64,000 nucleotides of DNA from JACVRW01 sp963803245 (GCA_963803245.1 CAWDLI010000015.1:310001-374000); one strand, 5' to 3'. Counted from the stretch's first letter, positions 27,595 to 37,123 are shown. Notes: generated from the sequence alone by a model not told the origin. Made by a program: numbers and translations.

Positions 27595-28872
27595 CTAGCG
27601 CCCTACGCCCTCGTAGGTGAAACCGGCCTCCCGGAGCGCCTCGCGGTCCAGGAAGTTGCGGCCGTCGACCACCACCGGGTTCTTCAGCCTGCTCTTGACC
27701 TCTCCCGCCCAGTCGAGGTCGCGGAACTCCGGCCATTCGGTCACGAGCACCACGGCGTCGGCACCGTCCAGCGCCTCGAGCGCGGTGGCGGCGACCGTGG
27801 CGCCGCCGAGCAGCTCCTGCGCGCGGTCGGTGGCCACGGGGTCGTACACGCGCACGTGGGCGCCCTCCCCCTGGAGCCTGCCGGACAGCACGAGGCTCGT
27901 GGCCTCGCGGATGTCGTCCGTGTTGGGCTTGAAGGCCACGCCGAGCAGCGCGATCTCCTTGCCCACGAGCGAGCCGAGGTGCTTCTGGAGCTTCCCGATC
28001 GTGCGCCGCTTCTGGAGCTCGTTGACCTCGATGACCGCGGTCAGGAGCTGAAAGTGGTAGCCGGTGTTGCCGGCGAGCTGCTTGAGCGCCTGCACGTCCT
28101 TCGGGAAGCAGGAGCCGCCGTAGCCGATGCCCGCCTGGAGGAACTTCGGCCCGATCCGGTCGTCGAGGCCCATGCCGCGAGCCACTTCCTTCACGTCGGC
28201 GCCCAGGTCCTCGGACACGTTCGCGATCTCGTTGATGAAGCTGATCTTCGTGGCGAGGAACGCGTTCGACGCGAGCTTGACCATCTCAGCGCTCGCGACG
28301 TCCGTGCGGACCATCACCCCGCCGACCGGCGCGTAGAGCGCGGCGACCCTGTCGGCGAACGCCTCCGAGCCGCTGTTGGCGCCGATCACCACGCGGTCGG
28401 GGTGCATGAAGTCGTCGACCGCGCTGCCCTCCTTGAGGAACTCGGGCGCGGACACGTAGCCGAGGTCGTCACGGCGGCGCGCGATCGAGCGCCCGGTGCC
28501 CACCGGCACGGTGCTCTTCATGACCAGGGCGTGGTCCTTCGAGTCGCCCAGCTCGGCGATCACGGCCTCGACGCGCGAGAGGTCGGCGTCGCCCGAGTAG
28601 GTCGGCGGGGTGTCGACGCAGCAGAACAGGAGCTGCGCGTTCGCCACCGTCTCGGGCATGTCGGTCGTGAAGTGGAGGCGCTCGGCGTTCTTGGTCACGA
28701 GCTCCGAGAGACCGGGCTCGTGGATCGGCACCTCGCCGCGCGCGAGCGACGCGACCTTGTCGGGCAGGATGTCGCGGGCCCAGACCTCGTGGCCCAGCTC
28801 GGCGAAGCAGGCCGCGGTGACGAGACCCACCCACCCGACGCCGATGACGCCTATCGGTTCCTTGTCCGGCAT
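27595..28872 (-). CDS. UDP-glucose 6-dehydrogenase
   Basis: The enzyme oxidises UDP-glucose twice to UDP-glucuronate. The 425-aa product has the NAD fold GVIGVGWVGLVTAACFAELGHEV, the STVPVGTG loop, APEFLKEGSAVDDFMHPDRVV with the catalytic-region Glu, the active-site Cys motif GYGGSCFPKD (about residue 255) and the C-terminal UDP-binding domain LGVAFKPNTDDIREA. Nucleotide-sugar specificity (glucose or N-acetyl-mannosamine) cannot be fixed from motifs alone, but the locus has a UDP-glucose source. It lies 29 nt downstream of the LCP gene in the same direction. Confidence 0.92.
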   Translation of the reverse strand: MPDKEPIGVIGVGWVGLVTAACFAELGHEVWARDILPDKVASLARGEVPIHEPGLSELVTKNAERLHFTTDMPETVANAQLLFCCVDTPPTYSGDADLSRVEAVIAELGDSKDHALVMKSTVPVGTGRSIARRRDDLGYVSAPEFLKEGSAVDDFMHPDRVVIGANSGSEAFADRVAALYAPVGGVMVRTDVASAEMVKLASNAFLATKISFINEIANVSEDLGADVKEVARGMGLDDRIGPKFLQAGIGYGGSCFPKDVQALKQLAGNTGYHFQLLTAVIEVNELQKRRTIGKLQKHLGSLVGKEIALLGVAFKPNTDDIREATSLVLSGRLQGEGAHVRVYDPVATDRAQELLGGATVAATALEALDGADAVVLVTEWPEFRDLDWAGEVKSRLKNPVVVDGRNFLDREALREAGFTYEGVGR

Positions 28873-28901
28873 GGAGCGGAGAGGCTAGTAGAGGGCTCGG
28901 C

Positions 28902-30350
28902 TTAGAGCGGCCGGGTGGACCGGGCGATCGCCATCATCTGCTGCTCGGAGAGCGTCTGCAGCAGGGTGTTCGAGATCCAGTAGGAGGCCTTGGACGTCTT
29001 CCAGGCCACGAGCCGCAGGCGGTCGCCGTCGTAGTGGAGCTCGAACGTCCGCTTGCCGATCTTCCGCTCCTCGGACGCGTCTCCGAGGATCGGCGGGTCC
29101 TTCCAGGTTGTGCCCTGCACCCCGTAGTACTCACCCGCCAGGCTGCGGCTCAGGACCATCCGGTAGGCGCCGTAGGCCTTGCCGTCGGCGCGGATCTTGT
29201 ACACCCGCGGCGGCCCGGCGTAGTAGGCGCCGGTGGTCCGCAGGGTCGGGAAGAGCACCGGCAGCGTCTTCCCGGCTCCCTGCTCCACGGCCTGGATCGC
29301 CTGGTCGCGGCCCAGGCTGGTGGCGTCCTCGAGCCCGAGCGAGCCGACGCTCGGGAGGCGCTTGCGCTTCGGCTTCTTCGCCTGGCGCTTCTCCTTCAGC
29401 TCGCCGCGCGGGCCGGGCGTCTCCTGCCCGTTGAGGAACTCCTGGGCGAGCTTCTTGACGCGCTCGTCGCTCGCCTCGACGTAGCTCGGTCCGATCAGCC
29501 CCTCGAAGTGGATCTCGTGGATGGGGCGGCCGGCCGAGAACACCGCGAGCTTCAGCAGCCTCAGCACCTCGGCGCGGTCGCGCAGGCCGCTGTCCGTGGT
29601 GGTGTTCTTGCCGAAGATCCGCACCAGCCTGTCGCGCTTCCCGATCAGGTCCGTGTAGTTGACCTGCTGCTTGGTCTGGCGCAGGAAGTCCTGCTGGCGG
29701 GCCGAGCGCACGAGGTCGTTGTCCTCGTGGCGGAAGCGCACGTACTGGAGCGCCTTGCGGGCGCAGAGCCGCTGGTAGCCCGGCTGGACGTCGATCGGGG
29801 CGTAGAGCGGGTCGTCGTTGAAGTAGCGCCGGTCGATGTCGGCGTACACGCAGCCGATGGCGTTGACCGCCCGCCAGAAGCCGCCGAAGGTCACGTTGAT
29901 CACGTGGTTGATCGAGAGGCCGGTGAGCTGCTTGACGGTGTTGAGGGTGAGGCGCGGGCCCCCCAGCTCGTAGGCGGCGTTGATCTTGTCGGTCCCGTGC
30001 CCGGGAATCTGGACCTTCAGGTCGCGCGGCAGCGACATCAGCGCCGTGGCGTCCTTGTCCGGATCGAGGCGGACGAGCATGATCGTGTCCGAGCGCGCGC
30101 CGGAGCCGCCCTCGACGTTGTTCTTGGGCCGGCGGTCCGAGCCGAGGATCATGAGCGTCTGCGGCTCGCCCGGGTCGGTGTCCGCGAGCCCCTTCAGCTT
30201 CAGCGACGGGCTCTGGTCGAGCGCCTCGACCACCTTGTCGACCTCGTGGAAGGCGGCCACGGCCGTGGCCCCGGCCGACGCGAAGATCACCAGCGCCGCG
30301 CCGATGAGCAGCTTCTTCCACAGGCCTGGGCGCGGGATCTCCTCGAGCAT
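28902..30350 (-). CDS. LytR-CpsA-Psr (LCP) family glycopolymer transferase
   Basis: LCP enzymes move a polyprenyl-linked glycopolymer onto peptidoglycan. The 482-aa product has one N-terminal membrane segment (LLIGAALVIFASAGATAVAAF). The LCP core follows: LMILGSDRRPKNNVEGGSGARSDTIMLVRLDP, ALMSLPRDLKVQIPG, KINAAYELGGPRLTLNTVKQL, then VRFRHEDNDLVRSARQQDFLR with the Arg pair that holds the pyrophosphate. A basic linker (RQAKKPKRKRL) leads to an extra C-terminal domain of about 150 residues. The ATG lies 3 nt after the peptidase stop. It is a good candidate for the wall-attachment step of the polymer made in this locus. Confidence 0.92.
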   Translation of the reverse strand: MLEEIPRPGLWKKLLIGAALVIFASAGATAVAAFHEVDKVVEALDQSPSLKLKGLADTDPGEPQTLMILGSDRRPKNNVEGGSGARSDTIMLVRLDPDKDATALMSLPRDLKVQIPGHGTDKINAAYELGGPRLTLNTVKQLTGLSINHVINVTFGGFWRAVNAIGCVYADIDRRYFNDDPLYAPIDVQPGYQRLCARKALQYVRFRHEDNDLVRSARQQDFLRQTKQQVNYTDLIGKRDRLVRIFGKNTTTDSGLRDRAEVLRLLKLAVFSAGRPIHEIHFEGLIGPSYVEASDERVKKLAQEFLNGQETPGPRGELKEKRQAKKPKRKRLPSVGSLGLEDATSLGRDQAIQAVEQGAGKTLPVLFPTLRTTGAYYAGPPRVYKIRADGKAYGAYRMVLSRSLAGEYYGVQGTTWKDPPILGDASEERKIGKRTFELHYDGDRLRLVAWKTSKASYWISNTLLQTLSEQQMMAIARSTRPL

Positions 30351-30353
30351 GGG

Positions 30354-31478
30354 TCAGGCGATCCGGAGGCGACGCTCGTCGTCCCCCGGGGCGTCGAGAC
30401 GGGCTGGTAGCAACTGCACGAACTCCACGAGCGCTCTCCGATACTGGCTGAGCGACCGGATCGACACCCACTCGTCCGGGCCGTGGTGGCCGTCGCCCGT
30501 GGGCCCGCATTCCACCGCGGGAATGCCCACGTCCAGGAAGGCCGTGGCGTCCGAGGCGCCGTGGCGCCCGACCGAGATCTGCTCGTCGCTGCGCCCGATC
30601 ACCCGCGCGATGCCGGCGCCGAGCGCCCTGACGTAGGGGTCCTCGCGATCGACCATCACCGGATGCCGGTGGAAGGTCCTCGTGGCGGTGGCGCCGTCGA
30701 GGTCGTTGATATCGGCGAGGATCGCGTCGGCGTCCTGGCCGGGCAGGTAGCGGATGTCCACGTCGACCACGCAGGAGTCCGGCACGCGGTTGATGGCGTC
30801 GCCACCCGCGATCCGGCCGAGGTTGATCGACGGCCGGTCGAAGAGGTCGGACGACTCGCGCGCGAACGGCAGCGACTCGATCTGGCGGAAGACGTCGATC
30901 GCCTTGACCACCGCGTTGTCCCCGATCCACGGCGTGGAGCCGTGCGCGGACGTGCCCTCGACCTCGATCCGCAGCACGAGCACGCCCTTGGCCTGCACGC
31001 CGATGTGGAGGTCGGTGGGCTCGCCCGTGATCGCGAAGTCGCCGATGTAGCCCTGCCGCACCAGGTGGGTGGAGCCGCGCTGCTCGTCCGTCTCCTCCGA
31101 CTCCTCGTCGGACACGCAGAGGAAGTGGACGCGCACGCCGTCCTGCGCGGCCACGTCGTGCAGGGCGCACATCATCGCCGCGAGCCCGCCCTTCATGTCG
31201 TAGGCGCCGCGCCCGTACAGGCGGTCGCCGTCGATGCGCGGGGTGAACAGCTCGGGGCTTGCGGGCACCACGTCGAGGTGGCCGTGGAAGACGATCGTGG
31301 GTACGCCGGCAGGGCCAACCGTGGCCGCCAGCACCGGGCGGCCGTTGTGCATCTCGCCGGTCACCTCCACGTCGCGGGCCTCGAGCCAGCCCTTAACGAA
31401 GCCGGCCGCGCTCTGCATCCCCTCGAGGGTGGACGTGTCGTAGGTGACCAAGCGCTCCGTGAGAGCGCGTTCGTCCAT
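30354..31478 (-). CDS. M20-family metallopeptidase (ArgE/DapE-like)
   Basis: The 374-aa protein shows the di-zinc M20 motifs: VFHGHLDVVPA, GRGAYDMKGGLAAMM, CVSDEESEETDE, EPTDLHIG and a late His in GDGHHGPDEW. The lid/dimerisation domain lies between (GTSAHGSTPW). Substrates of this group are N-acyl or peptide amides such as N-succinyl-diaminopimelate or acetylornithine; which one cannot be decided here. The ATG at 31478 was chosen because the long upstream frame is antisense to the next two genes. It is first in the minus-strand run that continues through the LCP protein and UDP-glucose dehydrogenase. Confidence 0.88.
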   Translation of the reverse strand: MDERALTERLVTYDTSTLEGMQSAAGFVKGWLEARDVEVTGEMHNGRPVLAATVGPAGVPTIVFHGHLDVVPASPELFTPRIDGDRLYGRGAYDMKGGLAAMMCALHDVAAQDGVRVHFLCVSDEESEETDEQRGSTHLVRQGYIGDFAITGEPTDLHIGVQAKGVLVLRIEVEGTSAHGSTPWIGDNAVVKAIDVFRQIESLPFARESSDLFDRPSINLGRIAGGDAINRVPDSCVVDVDIRYLPGQDADAILADINDLDGATATRTFHRHPVMVDREDPYVRALGAGIARVIGRSDEQISVGRHGASDATAFLDVGIPAVECGPTGDGHHGPDEWVSIRSLSQYRRALVEFVQLLPARLDAPGDDERRLRIA

Positions 31479-31529
31479 CCGGGATGAGGATAACGGCGCC
31501 GGATCCGCCCTCCGGATAAGCTCGCCGCC

Positions 31530-32447
31530 GTGAAACGCGCCTTGCTGCTGGCCCTGCTCGGTGCGCTCGTCGCGGCTCCCGCGGCGAGCGCCCTCCCGAA
31601 GGAGTACATCCTCCCGGGCGACGACACGTTCCCCGAGGGCGTGAGCGTGTGGCCCGGCACCGATCAGTTCTTCGTCAGCGGCACCACGCACGGCACCGTC
31701 TTCCGCGGCACGTTCGGGCGCGCCAAGCCGAAGGTCTTCCTCGAGCCGGGCAAGAACGGGCGCCTGATGGCCAACGGGCTCCACGCCTCGCGCGACAAGC
31801 TCGTCGTGACCGGTGCCCTGACGAACAGGCTCTTCGTGTACGCGCTGCCGAGCGGCCGCCTGATCCGGCGCTTCACGACCGGCGAGCCCGGCGAGCGCGC
31901 GCTGGTGAACGACGCGACGGTGGCGCCGAACGGCGACGTGTACGCCACCGACTCGCAGCGCGGGCTGCTCTTCCGGGTCCCGGCGAAGACCCTCGAGAAG
32001 CGCAAGAGCGCCTTCCAGCCGCTCGCACCGTTCATCGATCTCTCGAACACCCCGGTCGGCCTCTACGCGAACGGCCTGGTCACGGCCGGCAAGCGCTACC
32101 TGCTCGTGGTGGGCACCGTGTCGGGCGCGCTCGTGCGCGTGGACCTGAAGACCAAGGCGGTGAGGCAGGTGGACCTCCACGGCGCCTCGCTCCCCGTGGG
32201 CGACGGCCTCGCGCGCGACGGCCGCACGCTGTACGCCGTGAACTCCATCAGCCGCGTGACCCAGTTGAAGCTCTCGAAGAACTGGCTCAGCGCCACCGTC
32301 CAGCGCCAGATCACGAGCCCCAGGTTCAAGTTCCCGACCACAGTGGCGATCGCCGGCAAGCGACTGCTCGTGGTCAACGGCCAGCTCAGCCAGCGCGGGC
32401 GCAATCCGTCGCTGCCGTTCACGGTCTCGGCCGTGAAGCGGCCGTAG
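31530..32447 (+). CDS. Secreted SMP-30/gluconolactonase-like beta-propeller protein
   Basis: A GTG-started 305-aa protein with a clear signal peptide (KRALLLALLGALVAAPAASA). The rest has regular propeller-like strands: FPEGVSVWPGTDQFFVSG, GRLMANGLHASRDKLVV, VNDATVAPNGDVYATDS, PVGDGLARDGRTLYAVNS and FPTTVAIAGKRLLVVNG. These match the SMP-30/superoxide-dismutase-like propeller pattern where one motif per blade reads D/N-G-x-A. No catalytic metal site can be named with certainty. It is divergent from the M20 peptidase and converges on the sugar dehydrogenase, with only 2 nt between the two stop codons. Confidence 0.75.
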   Translation: MKRALLLALLGALVAAPAASALPKEYILPGDDTFPEGVSVWPGTDQFFVSGTTHGTVFRGTFGRAKPKVFLEPGKNGRLMANGLHASRDKLVVTGALTNRLFVYALPSGRLIRRFTTGEPGERALVNDATVAPNGDVYATDSQRGLLFRVPAKTLEKRKSAFQPLAPFIDLSNTPVGLYANGLVTAGKRYLLVVGTVSGALVRVDLKTKAVRQVDLHGASLPVGDGLARDGRTLYAVNSISRVTQLKLSKNWLSATVQRQITSPRFKFPTTVAIAGKRLLVVNGQLSQRGRNPSLPFTVSAVKRP

Positions 32448-32449
32448 GG

Positions 32450-33817
32450 TCAGCGCGGGCGCAGGCGCCGGCGCACGTACGGCGCTCCGCACAGGCCGAG
32501 CAGGAGCAGCGAGGTGCCGACGTTGCCGCCACAGCGGGACGCGAGTGAGCGGTCGCCGCCGTCCGACTGGACGCTGATGCGGCGCACCTCCCAGGTGTTC
32601 CGCGGGATGTCCCAGGTCGTGTAGTACAGGGCCTGTGTCGCGCCGTGGGGCCCGAAGACCATGTCGATGACGGGACCCATGTCGTCGCCGAAGTCGACCG
32701 CGCGGTCGGTCCCAGGCTCGAGCAGCTTGATGGCGCCGCAGCGATAGTCGCTGAACAGGTAGCCGTCCCTGTACTCGTCCGGCCACACTCCCGGCGGCAC
32801 GAACGCCCCGCCGCTGATCGCGCCGCAGCCGGATTCGTGCTGGTAGGAGAAGACGGGATTGACCATCCCTCGCGGCGGGGGCTCGCAGTCGATCCAGCTG
32901 CCGTTGCGGCACGGCCCCTCGCGAACGTTCCAGCCGTAGTCCGCGCCCGGCTTTCCGAGGTCGATCTCCTCCCACGTCTCGTCGCCCGTGTCGTTGATGT
33001 AGAAGCGCGTACCGGTGGCCGCCGGGTCGAACGCGAACCGGAACGGATTGCGGAGACCCCAGGCGTAGGTCTCGCTGCAGGTCTTCCCGGAGGCGATCCT
33101 GCCCGTGCGGGCGCAACGCCCTGTGCCAGCGCCCACGAACGGGTTGCCGGCCGGGATGCCCCCGTCCCGCTTGATGCGCAGGATCTTGCCGAGCAGGACG
33201 TTCCTGTCGCGCGCCGCGTCGTTCACGCCGTAGCAGCGGCTGTCCCCGGCGTAATCGCACCCGCCGTCGCCGACGCTCACGTACAGGTAGCCGTCCCTGC
33301 CGAAGCCGAGGTCGCCGCCGTTGTGGTTGCCGCCGTAGGACGGGATGTTGTCGATCAGGATCCGCTCGCTCGCCGGATCGACGCGGTTGTCCGTGCCCAG
33401 GGTGAAGCGGGACACCCGGTTGACGGGCGTTCGGTCCGTCTTCTTCTCGCACCGCCCCCCGCGCGCGGTGTCGAACCTGTCGTACGTGTAATAGACGTAG
33501 ACGTAGTGGTTGGAGGCGAACCGCGGATCGACGGCCACGCCCACCATGCCGCGCTCAGAGTCCCAGCAGAGACGGTCCTTGATGTTCAGGGCGGGAGCCG
33601 ACAGCGACCCGTTCTGGAAAACACGCAGAGTGCCCGTGCGCCCGGCGATCAGAAGGCGCCCGTCTGGGACGAACGCCAGGCTCATCGCGCCATCGAAGCT
33701 TGCGACAAGGCTGTCGTCGAAATCCTCCGGCACGCCCGCGGACGCGACCGGGGACAGGAGCGCGCCGATCAGCCCCAGGCCTAGCAGTAGTCGGGCGACC
33801 CGGCTTCGCATCCTCAT
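32450..33817 (-). CDS. PQQ-dependent sugar dehydrogenase (Gdh-B/YliI-like), secreted, C-terminally anchored
   Basis: The 455-aa product has a signal peptide (RVARLLLGLGLIGALLSPVASA). The soluble PQQ glucose/sorbosone dehydrogenase propeller follows: SLAFVPDGRLLIAGRTGTLRVF, GMVGVAVDPRFASNHYVYVYYT, NHNGGDLGFGRDGYLYVSVGDGG, ETYAWGLRNPFRFAFDP and GADYGWNVREG. It has six or more Cys, suggesting disulphides. The last 25 residues read CGGNVGTSLLLLGLCGAPYV then RRRLRPR, a Gly-Gly, hydrophobic, Arg-rich tail like a GlyGly-CTERM sorting signal. ATG at 33817 was preferred over 33916 because it opens the signal peptide. Confidence 0.85.
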   Translation of the reverse strand: MRMRSRVARLLLGLGLIGALLSPVASAGVPEDFDDSLVASFDGAMSLAFVPDGRLLIAGRTGTLRVFQNGSLSAPALNIKDRLCWDSERGMVGVAVDPRFASNHYVYVYYTYDRFDTARGGRCEKKTDRTPVNRVSRFTLGTDNRVDPASERILIDNIPSYGGNHNGGDLGFGRDGYLYVSVGDGGCDYAGDSRCYGVNDAARDRNVLLGKILRIKRDGGIPAGNPFVGAGTGRCARTGRIASGKTCSETYAWGLRNPFRFAFDPAATGTRFYINDTGDETWEEIDLGKPGADYGWNVREGPCRNGSWIDCEPPPRGMVNPVFSYQHESGCGAISGGAFVPPGVWPDEYRDGYLFSDYRCGAIKLLEPGTDRAVDFGDDMGPVIDMVFGPHGATQALYYTTWDIPRNTWEVRRISVQSDGGDRSLASRCGGNVGTSLLLLGLCGAPYVRRRLRPR

Positions 33818-33916
33818 CGACCAGTAGCACCGCTTTGCCGCGCGTGAGCCGGTCGGGCGGGCGATCCACACATCCGAGGTGCAGCCGGGGCCGCGTGTCG
33901 CCTGTACCCTCGCCAA

Positions 33917-34330
33917 ATGCCAAGGACGGTCGAGGATTCTCGCCGTGCGGAGGGTCCGAGTGGCGGCGCTTCACCCTCCCTGCGCCGCGAGCTGCTGGTC
34001 TCCTGGATCCATCTCGCCGTGCTGTGGTCGCTCGCGATCGCGCAGCCGCTCTTCGACGTCCTGGCGGACAGCCCGGACTTCTTCGTGGCCCGGGGCAATA
34101 CGCGCGCGGACATCCTGGTGTTCGCATTTGGCTTGACGCTGATCCCTCCAACCATCCTTTTCGGCATCGAGCTGCTTTTCTTGCGCTCGGCACGGATCAG
34201 GCGCGTCGTGCACGTCGTGCTGATCGGCGCCCTGTGCGCGGCGCTCGCTCTTCAGGTCATGGAGGGCGCGGTGACCACCTCCACCGCCCTCCTCTTCGTC
34301 ATCGCGGTCCTGCTGGGCGCGCTCGGCTCA
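33917..34330 (+). other. Sulfatase-type N-terminal membrane domain fused in frame ahead of the MBOAT
   Basis: Residues about 25-135 of this frame (LLVSWIHLAVLWSLAIAQPL, FFVARGNTRADILVFAF, LTLIPPTILFGIELLF) match the first membrane domain of the two sulfatase-like proteins at 37.1-39.6 kb and 53.7-56.3 kb. A conserved core HLAVLW...AQPL..L...P.FFVARGNT..DIL is shared. A linker without domain character (SADPQRPDVASAPPRPRG) then leads to a GTG at 34415, where a normal MBOAT would start. It could be a relic of a truncated sulfatase gene or a true chimera. Confidence 0.7.
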
Positions 34331-35850
34331 GGTAGCGCGGACCCCCAACGGCCCGATGTAGCATCGGCGCCGCCGAGACCACGGGGCGTGCCGTCCCGAC
34401 AAGCCGCCACACGCGTGTCCTTCGCCTCACCGGTCTTCCTCTGGTACTTCATGCCCGCGGTCCTCGTGGCCCTGTGGCTTGCGCCCAAGCGCGCTCGCAA
34501 TGTGGTGGTGGCCGCGGCGAGCCTGCTCTTCTACACATGGGGCGCCGGCGAGTTCGTGCTCATGCTGCTCGCCTGCGTCGCGGTCAACTTCGCCGCTGGA
34601 CGGCTGATCGGGGAGCCGGGCCAGGGCCGGCCGCAGCACCAGAGGCGATTGCTCCTGGCGGCGGTCGTCGTCTTCGACCTGAGCGTCCTGGTCGTCTGGA
34701 AGTACGGGAGCTTCGGGCTGAATCAGGTAGCCGACGTCGCAAACGCGTTCGGCGCCGACTTCGGTGCCGTCGCGGCCATCGCGCTTCCGATCGGGATCTC
34801 GTTCTTCACCTTCCACAACATCTCGTACGTCGTGGACGTCTACCGCGGGGTGCGGGCGCCGCAGACGAAACCGCTGCAGTTCCTCACCTACATCGTGATG
34901 TTCCCCCAGCTCGTGGCGGGGCCGATCGTGCGCTACCACGAGATCGCCGACCAGCTGCCCGCCGACCAACCGCGCGACCGGATGGAGGACTTCGCGGCCG
35001 GCTTCCCGCGCTTCGCGCTCGGGCTGTTCAAGAAGGTCGTGATCGCCGACTCGATCGCGCCGATCGCGGACAGCGCCTTCGCGTTGCCCGACGGCGGGGT
35101 CACCACCACGGCGGCCTGGCTCGGCACGTTCGCGTTCACGCTCCAGATCTACTTCGACTTCTCCGGCTACTCGGACATGGCCATCGGGCTCGGCAAGATG
35201 CTGGGGTTCCGGCTTCCCGAGAACTTCAACCGGCCGTACTCGGCCGTGTCGATCACCGACTTCTGGCGCCGCTGGCACATGTCGCTGTCGCGGTGGTTCC
35301 GCGACTACCTCTACATCCCGCTCGGGCGGCAACCGCGGCTCCGCGGCGAGCACCTACCGCAACCTGATCATCGTCTTCCTGCTCGTCGGGCTCTGGCACG
35401 GGGCCGCATGGACGTTCATCCTGTGGGGCGCCTACCACGGCGTCCCTGCTGATGATCGAGCGCGCGACCGGCTGGCGCGACGACGCGCGCGGGTCCGCGG
35501 CGCTCCGGCGCGCCGTCGCATTCCTGCTCGTAATGGTCGGGTGGGTGCCGTTCCGCGCCGCCGACCTGCATCAGGCCGGCGTGTTCCTCGAGGCGATGTT
35601 CATCCCGGACATGTCAGGGCTGCCCGCGTCGATGTCCGAGGCCGCCACCAACCGGGCGACGCTCACACTCGTGCTGGCCGCCACCGTCGTGCTCCTTCCG
35701 CGCGCCTGGGTGACCGGTCGCTATCTGGAGGCGGCGCGGTCGCGAGTGGCTGTCGGAGCTCGGGTGGCGGTGTCCGCGATCGGGGCGCCGTACGCGGCCA
35801 TCCTCGTGGCGGCCGGGACCTTCAGCCCGTTCCTCTACTACCAGTTCTGA
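33917..35850 (+). pseudogene. MBOAT-family O-acyltransferase (AlgI-like) with two apparent frameshifts
   Basis: From about 34415 the protein is an AlgI-type membrane-bound O-acyltransferase: VSFASPVFLWYFMPAVLVAL, ASLLFYTWGAGEFVLML, GISFFTFHNISYVVDVYRG, MFPQLVAGPIVRY and NFNRPYSAVSITDFWRRWHMSLSRWFRDYLYIPLG. Indels near 35347 and 35444 put the next part, YRNLIIVFLLVGLWHGAAW (with the catalytic His of WHG), in another frame. After the second shift it returns to LLMIERATGW through SPFLYYQF. MBOAT proteins move acetyl groups across the membrane for polysaccharide O-acetylation. The partner SGNH protein follows 1 nt later. The first 140 codons encode a different domain, listed separately. Confidence 0.82.
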
Positions 35851-35851
35851 C

Positions 35852-37105
35852 ATGCGCCGCCGACCCCAAACCCTCGTACTCGGGCTGGTGGCCGCGGCCT
35901 TCTTCTTCGCGCCGGCGCTCGCCTGGCTGGCCGGCGAACGCGCCAAGCAGATCGAGAACCGGGCGTTGGTCGACTTCCCGTCCCTCGACCGTGGATGGGA
36001 CATCTTCCCGGCGCTCACGCAGTGGACCACCGACTACCTCCCGCTGCGGTCGAACGCGGTTCGATTCAACACGCGACTCTCCGAGAGCGTCTTCGACGAG
36101 ACCCCCGGGCAGATCGCGACGGCCGGCCCGGTGGGTGTGGGCCAGGGGGCGAACCTCGCCGGCCAGGCGAAGCGCGACTCGGACGACGGCGCGACGACCA
36201 GCCCCGCGGTCCGAGGAGAGCACGGCTGGCTCTATCTGACCCAGGACTTCACGAGCGCGTGCGAGCCCGAGCGGAGCATGGCCGCGGTGCTGAGGGGCCT
36301 TCGGCGGCTGGACTCGATCGTCCGCGGCTCCGGACGCCGGCTGATCGTGGTTGTGCCGCCTGACAAGAGCACCGTGGAGCGCTCCGAGATCCCCGATGAC
36401 TACGCCCTCAGGGAATGCGCGGAGAAGGCGCACCGCGCCCGGATCGCGGCGCTCCGGCGACTCGCCCTCCCCGGGTTCGTGGACATGCAGGCCGTCCTGG
36501 AGGCTCAGCGGCGCCGCCAGGGCTCACCGATCTACCTTCCGCTGGACTCGCACTGGACGCAGCTCGGGGAGGTCCTCTTCGGGCAGAACATCGCCAAGGC
36601 CATCGACCCGCGCCTGCTGCGCCGCACGAAGGTGCGCCCCGGCTCGGAGCAGACCGGCTACGGGGACATCACGAGGCTCACCGGCGACCTCAAGCGCTCC
36701 AGCCAGCCTGGATACAGGGTCGAGCGCGCCGGCGTCTCGGAGCCAAGGAAGACCGAGCGGGTGATCTTCCCGGGCGGCACGGTGACCCGGGAGCTGCGGA
36801 CCTCGACGCCGGGCGGCGCCAGGCTCTACCCCGATCCCGTCGTCCTCCAAGGGAGCTCGTTCAGCGGCGTCTCGGCGGAAGAGACGGTCCCCTACTTCGC
36901 GAACATCACCCGTATCCCCCAGCTGCTCGACGCCGAGGCCGGGGGCCGGCTTCCCGCGACGGAGCGGCTGCTGATCGGGCAGATCAAGCGGTCCAGGCTG
37001 ATGATCTTCGAGCAGGTGGAGCGGGAGCTCTGGGGCGAGCGATCCGGCAGCCTCCTCCGGCCCGAGTTCCTCGACCGTCTGGAGCGCGCTCTCGCTCGTC
37101 CGTAA
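35852..37105 (+). CDS. AlgX/AlgJ-like SGNH acetyltransferase
   Basis: This 417-aa exported protein begins with a membrane/signal segment (TLVLGLVAAAFFFAPALAWLAG) followed by ENRALVDFP, the typical opening of AlgJ/AlgX proteins. Catalytic features are DSHWTQLGEVLFG (the D-x-H-W pair, about residues 232-235) and the nucleophile region LQGSSFSGVSAEETVPYF (about 333), plus VVVPPDKSTVE. Such proteins take acetyl from the MBOAT partner and place it on the polymer outside the membrane. The MBOAT gene ends 1 nt upstream, so the pair is co-transcribed. The exact glycan is unknown. Confidence 0.82.
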   Translation: MRRRPQTLVLGLVAAAFFFAPALAWLAGERAKQIENRALVDFPSLDRGWDIFPALTQWTTDYLPLRSNAVRFNTRLSESVFDETPGQIATAGPVGVGQGANLAGQAKRDSDDGATTSPAVRGEHGWLYLTQDFTSACEPERSMAAVLRGLRRLDSIVRGSGRRLIVVVPPDKSTVERSEIPDDYALRECAEKAHRARIAALRRLALPGFVDMQAVLEAQRRRQGSPIYLPLDSHWTQLGEVLFGQNIAKAIDPRLLRRTKVRPGSEQTGYGDITRLTGDLKRSSQPGYRVERAGVSEPRKTERVIFPGGTVTRELRTSTPGGARLYPDPVVLQGSSFSGVSAEETVPYFANITRIPQLLDAEAGGRLPATERLLIGQIKRSRLMIFEQVERELWGERSGSLLRPEFLDRLERALARP

Positions 37106-37123
37106 GAACGCGGAGGCCGAGAG

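Noticed and set aside
31479..33452. Upstream extension of the M20 peptidase frame
   Set aside because: The text is Arg-rich shadow over the propeller and sugar dehydrogenase genes; the M20 fold begins at the ATG at 31478.
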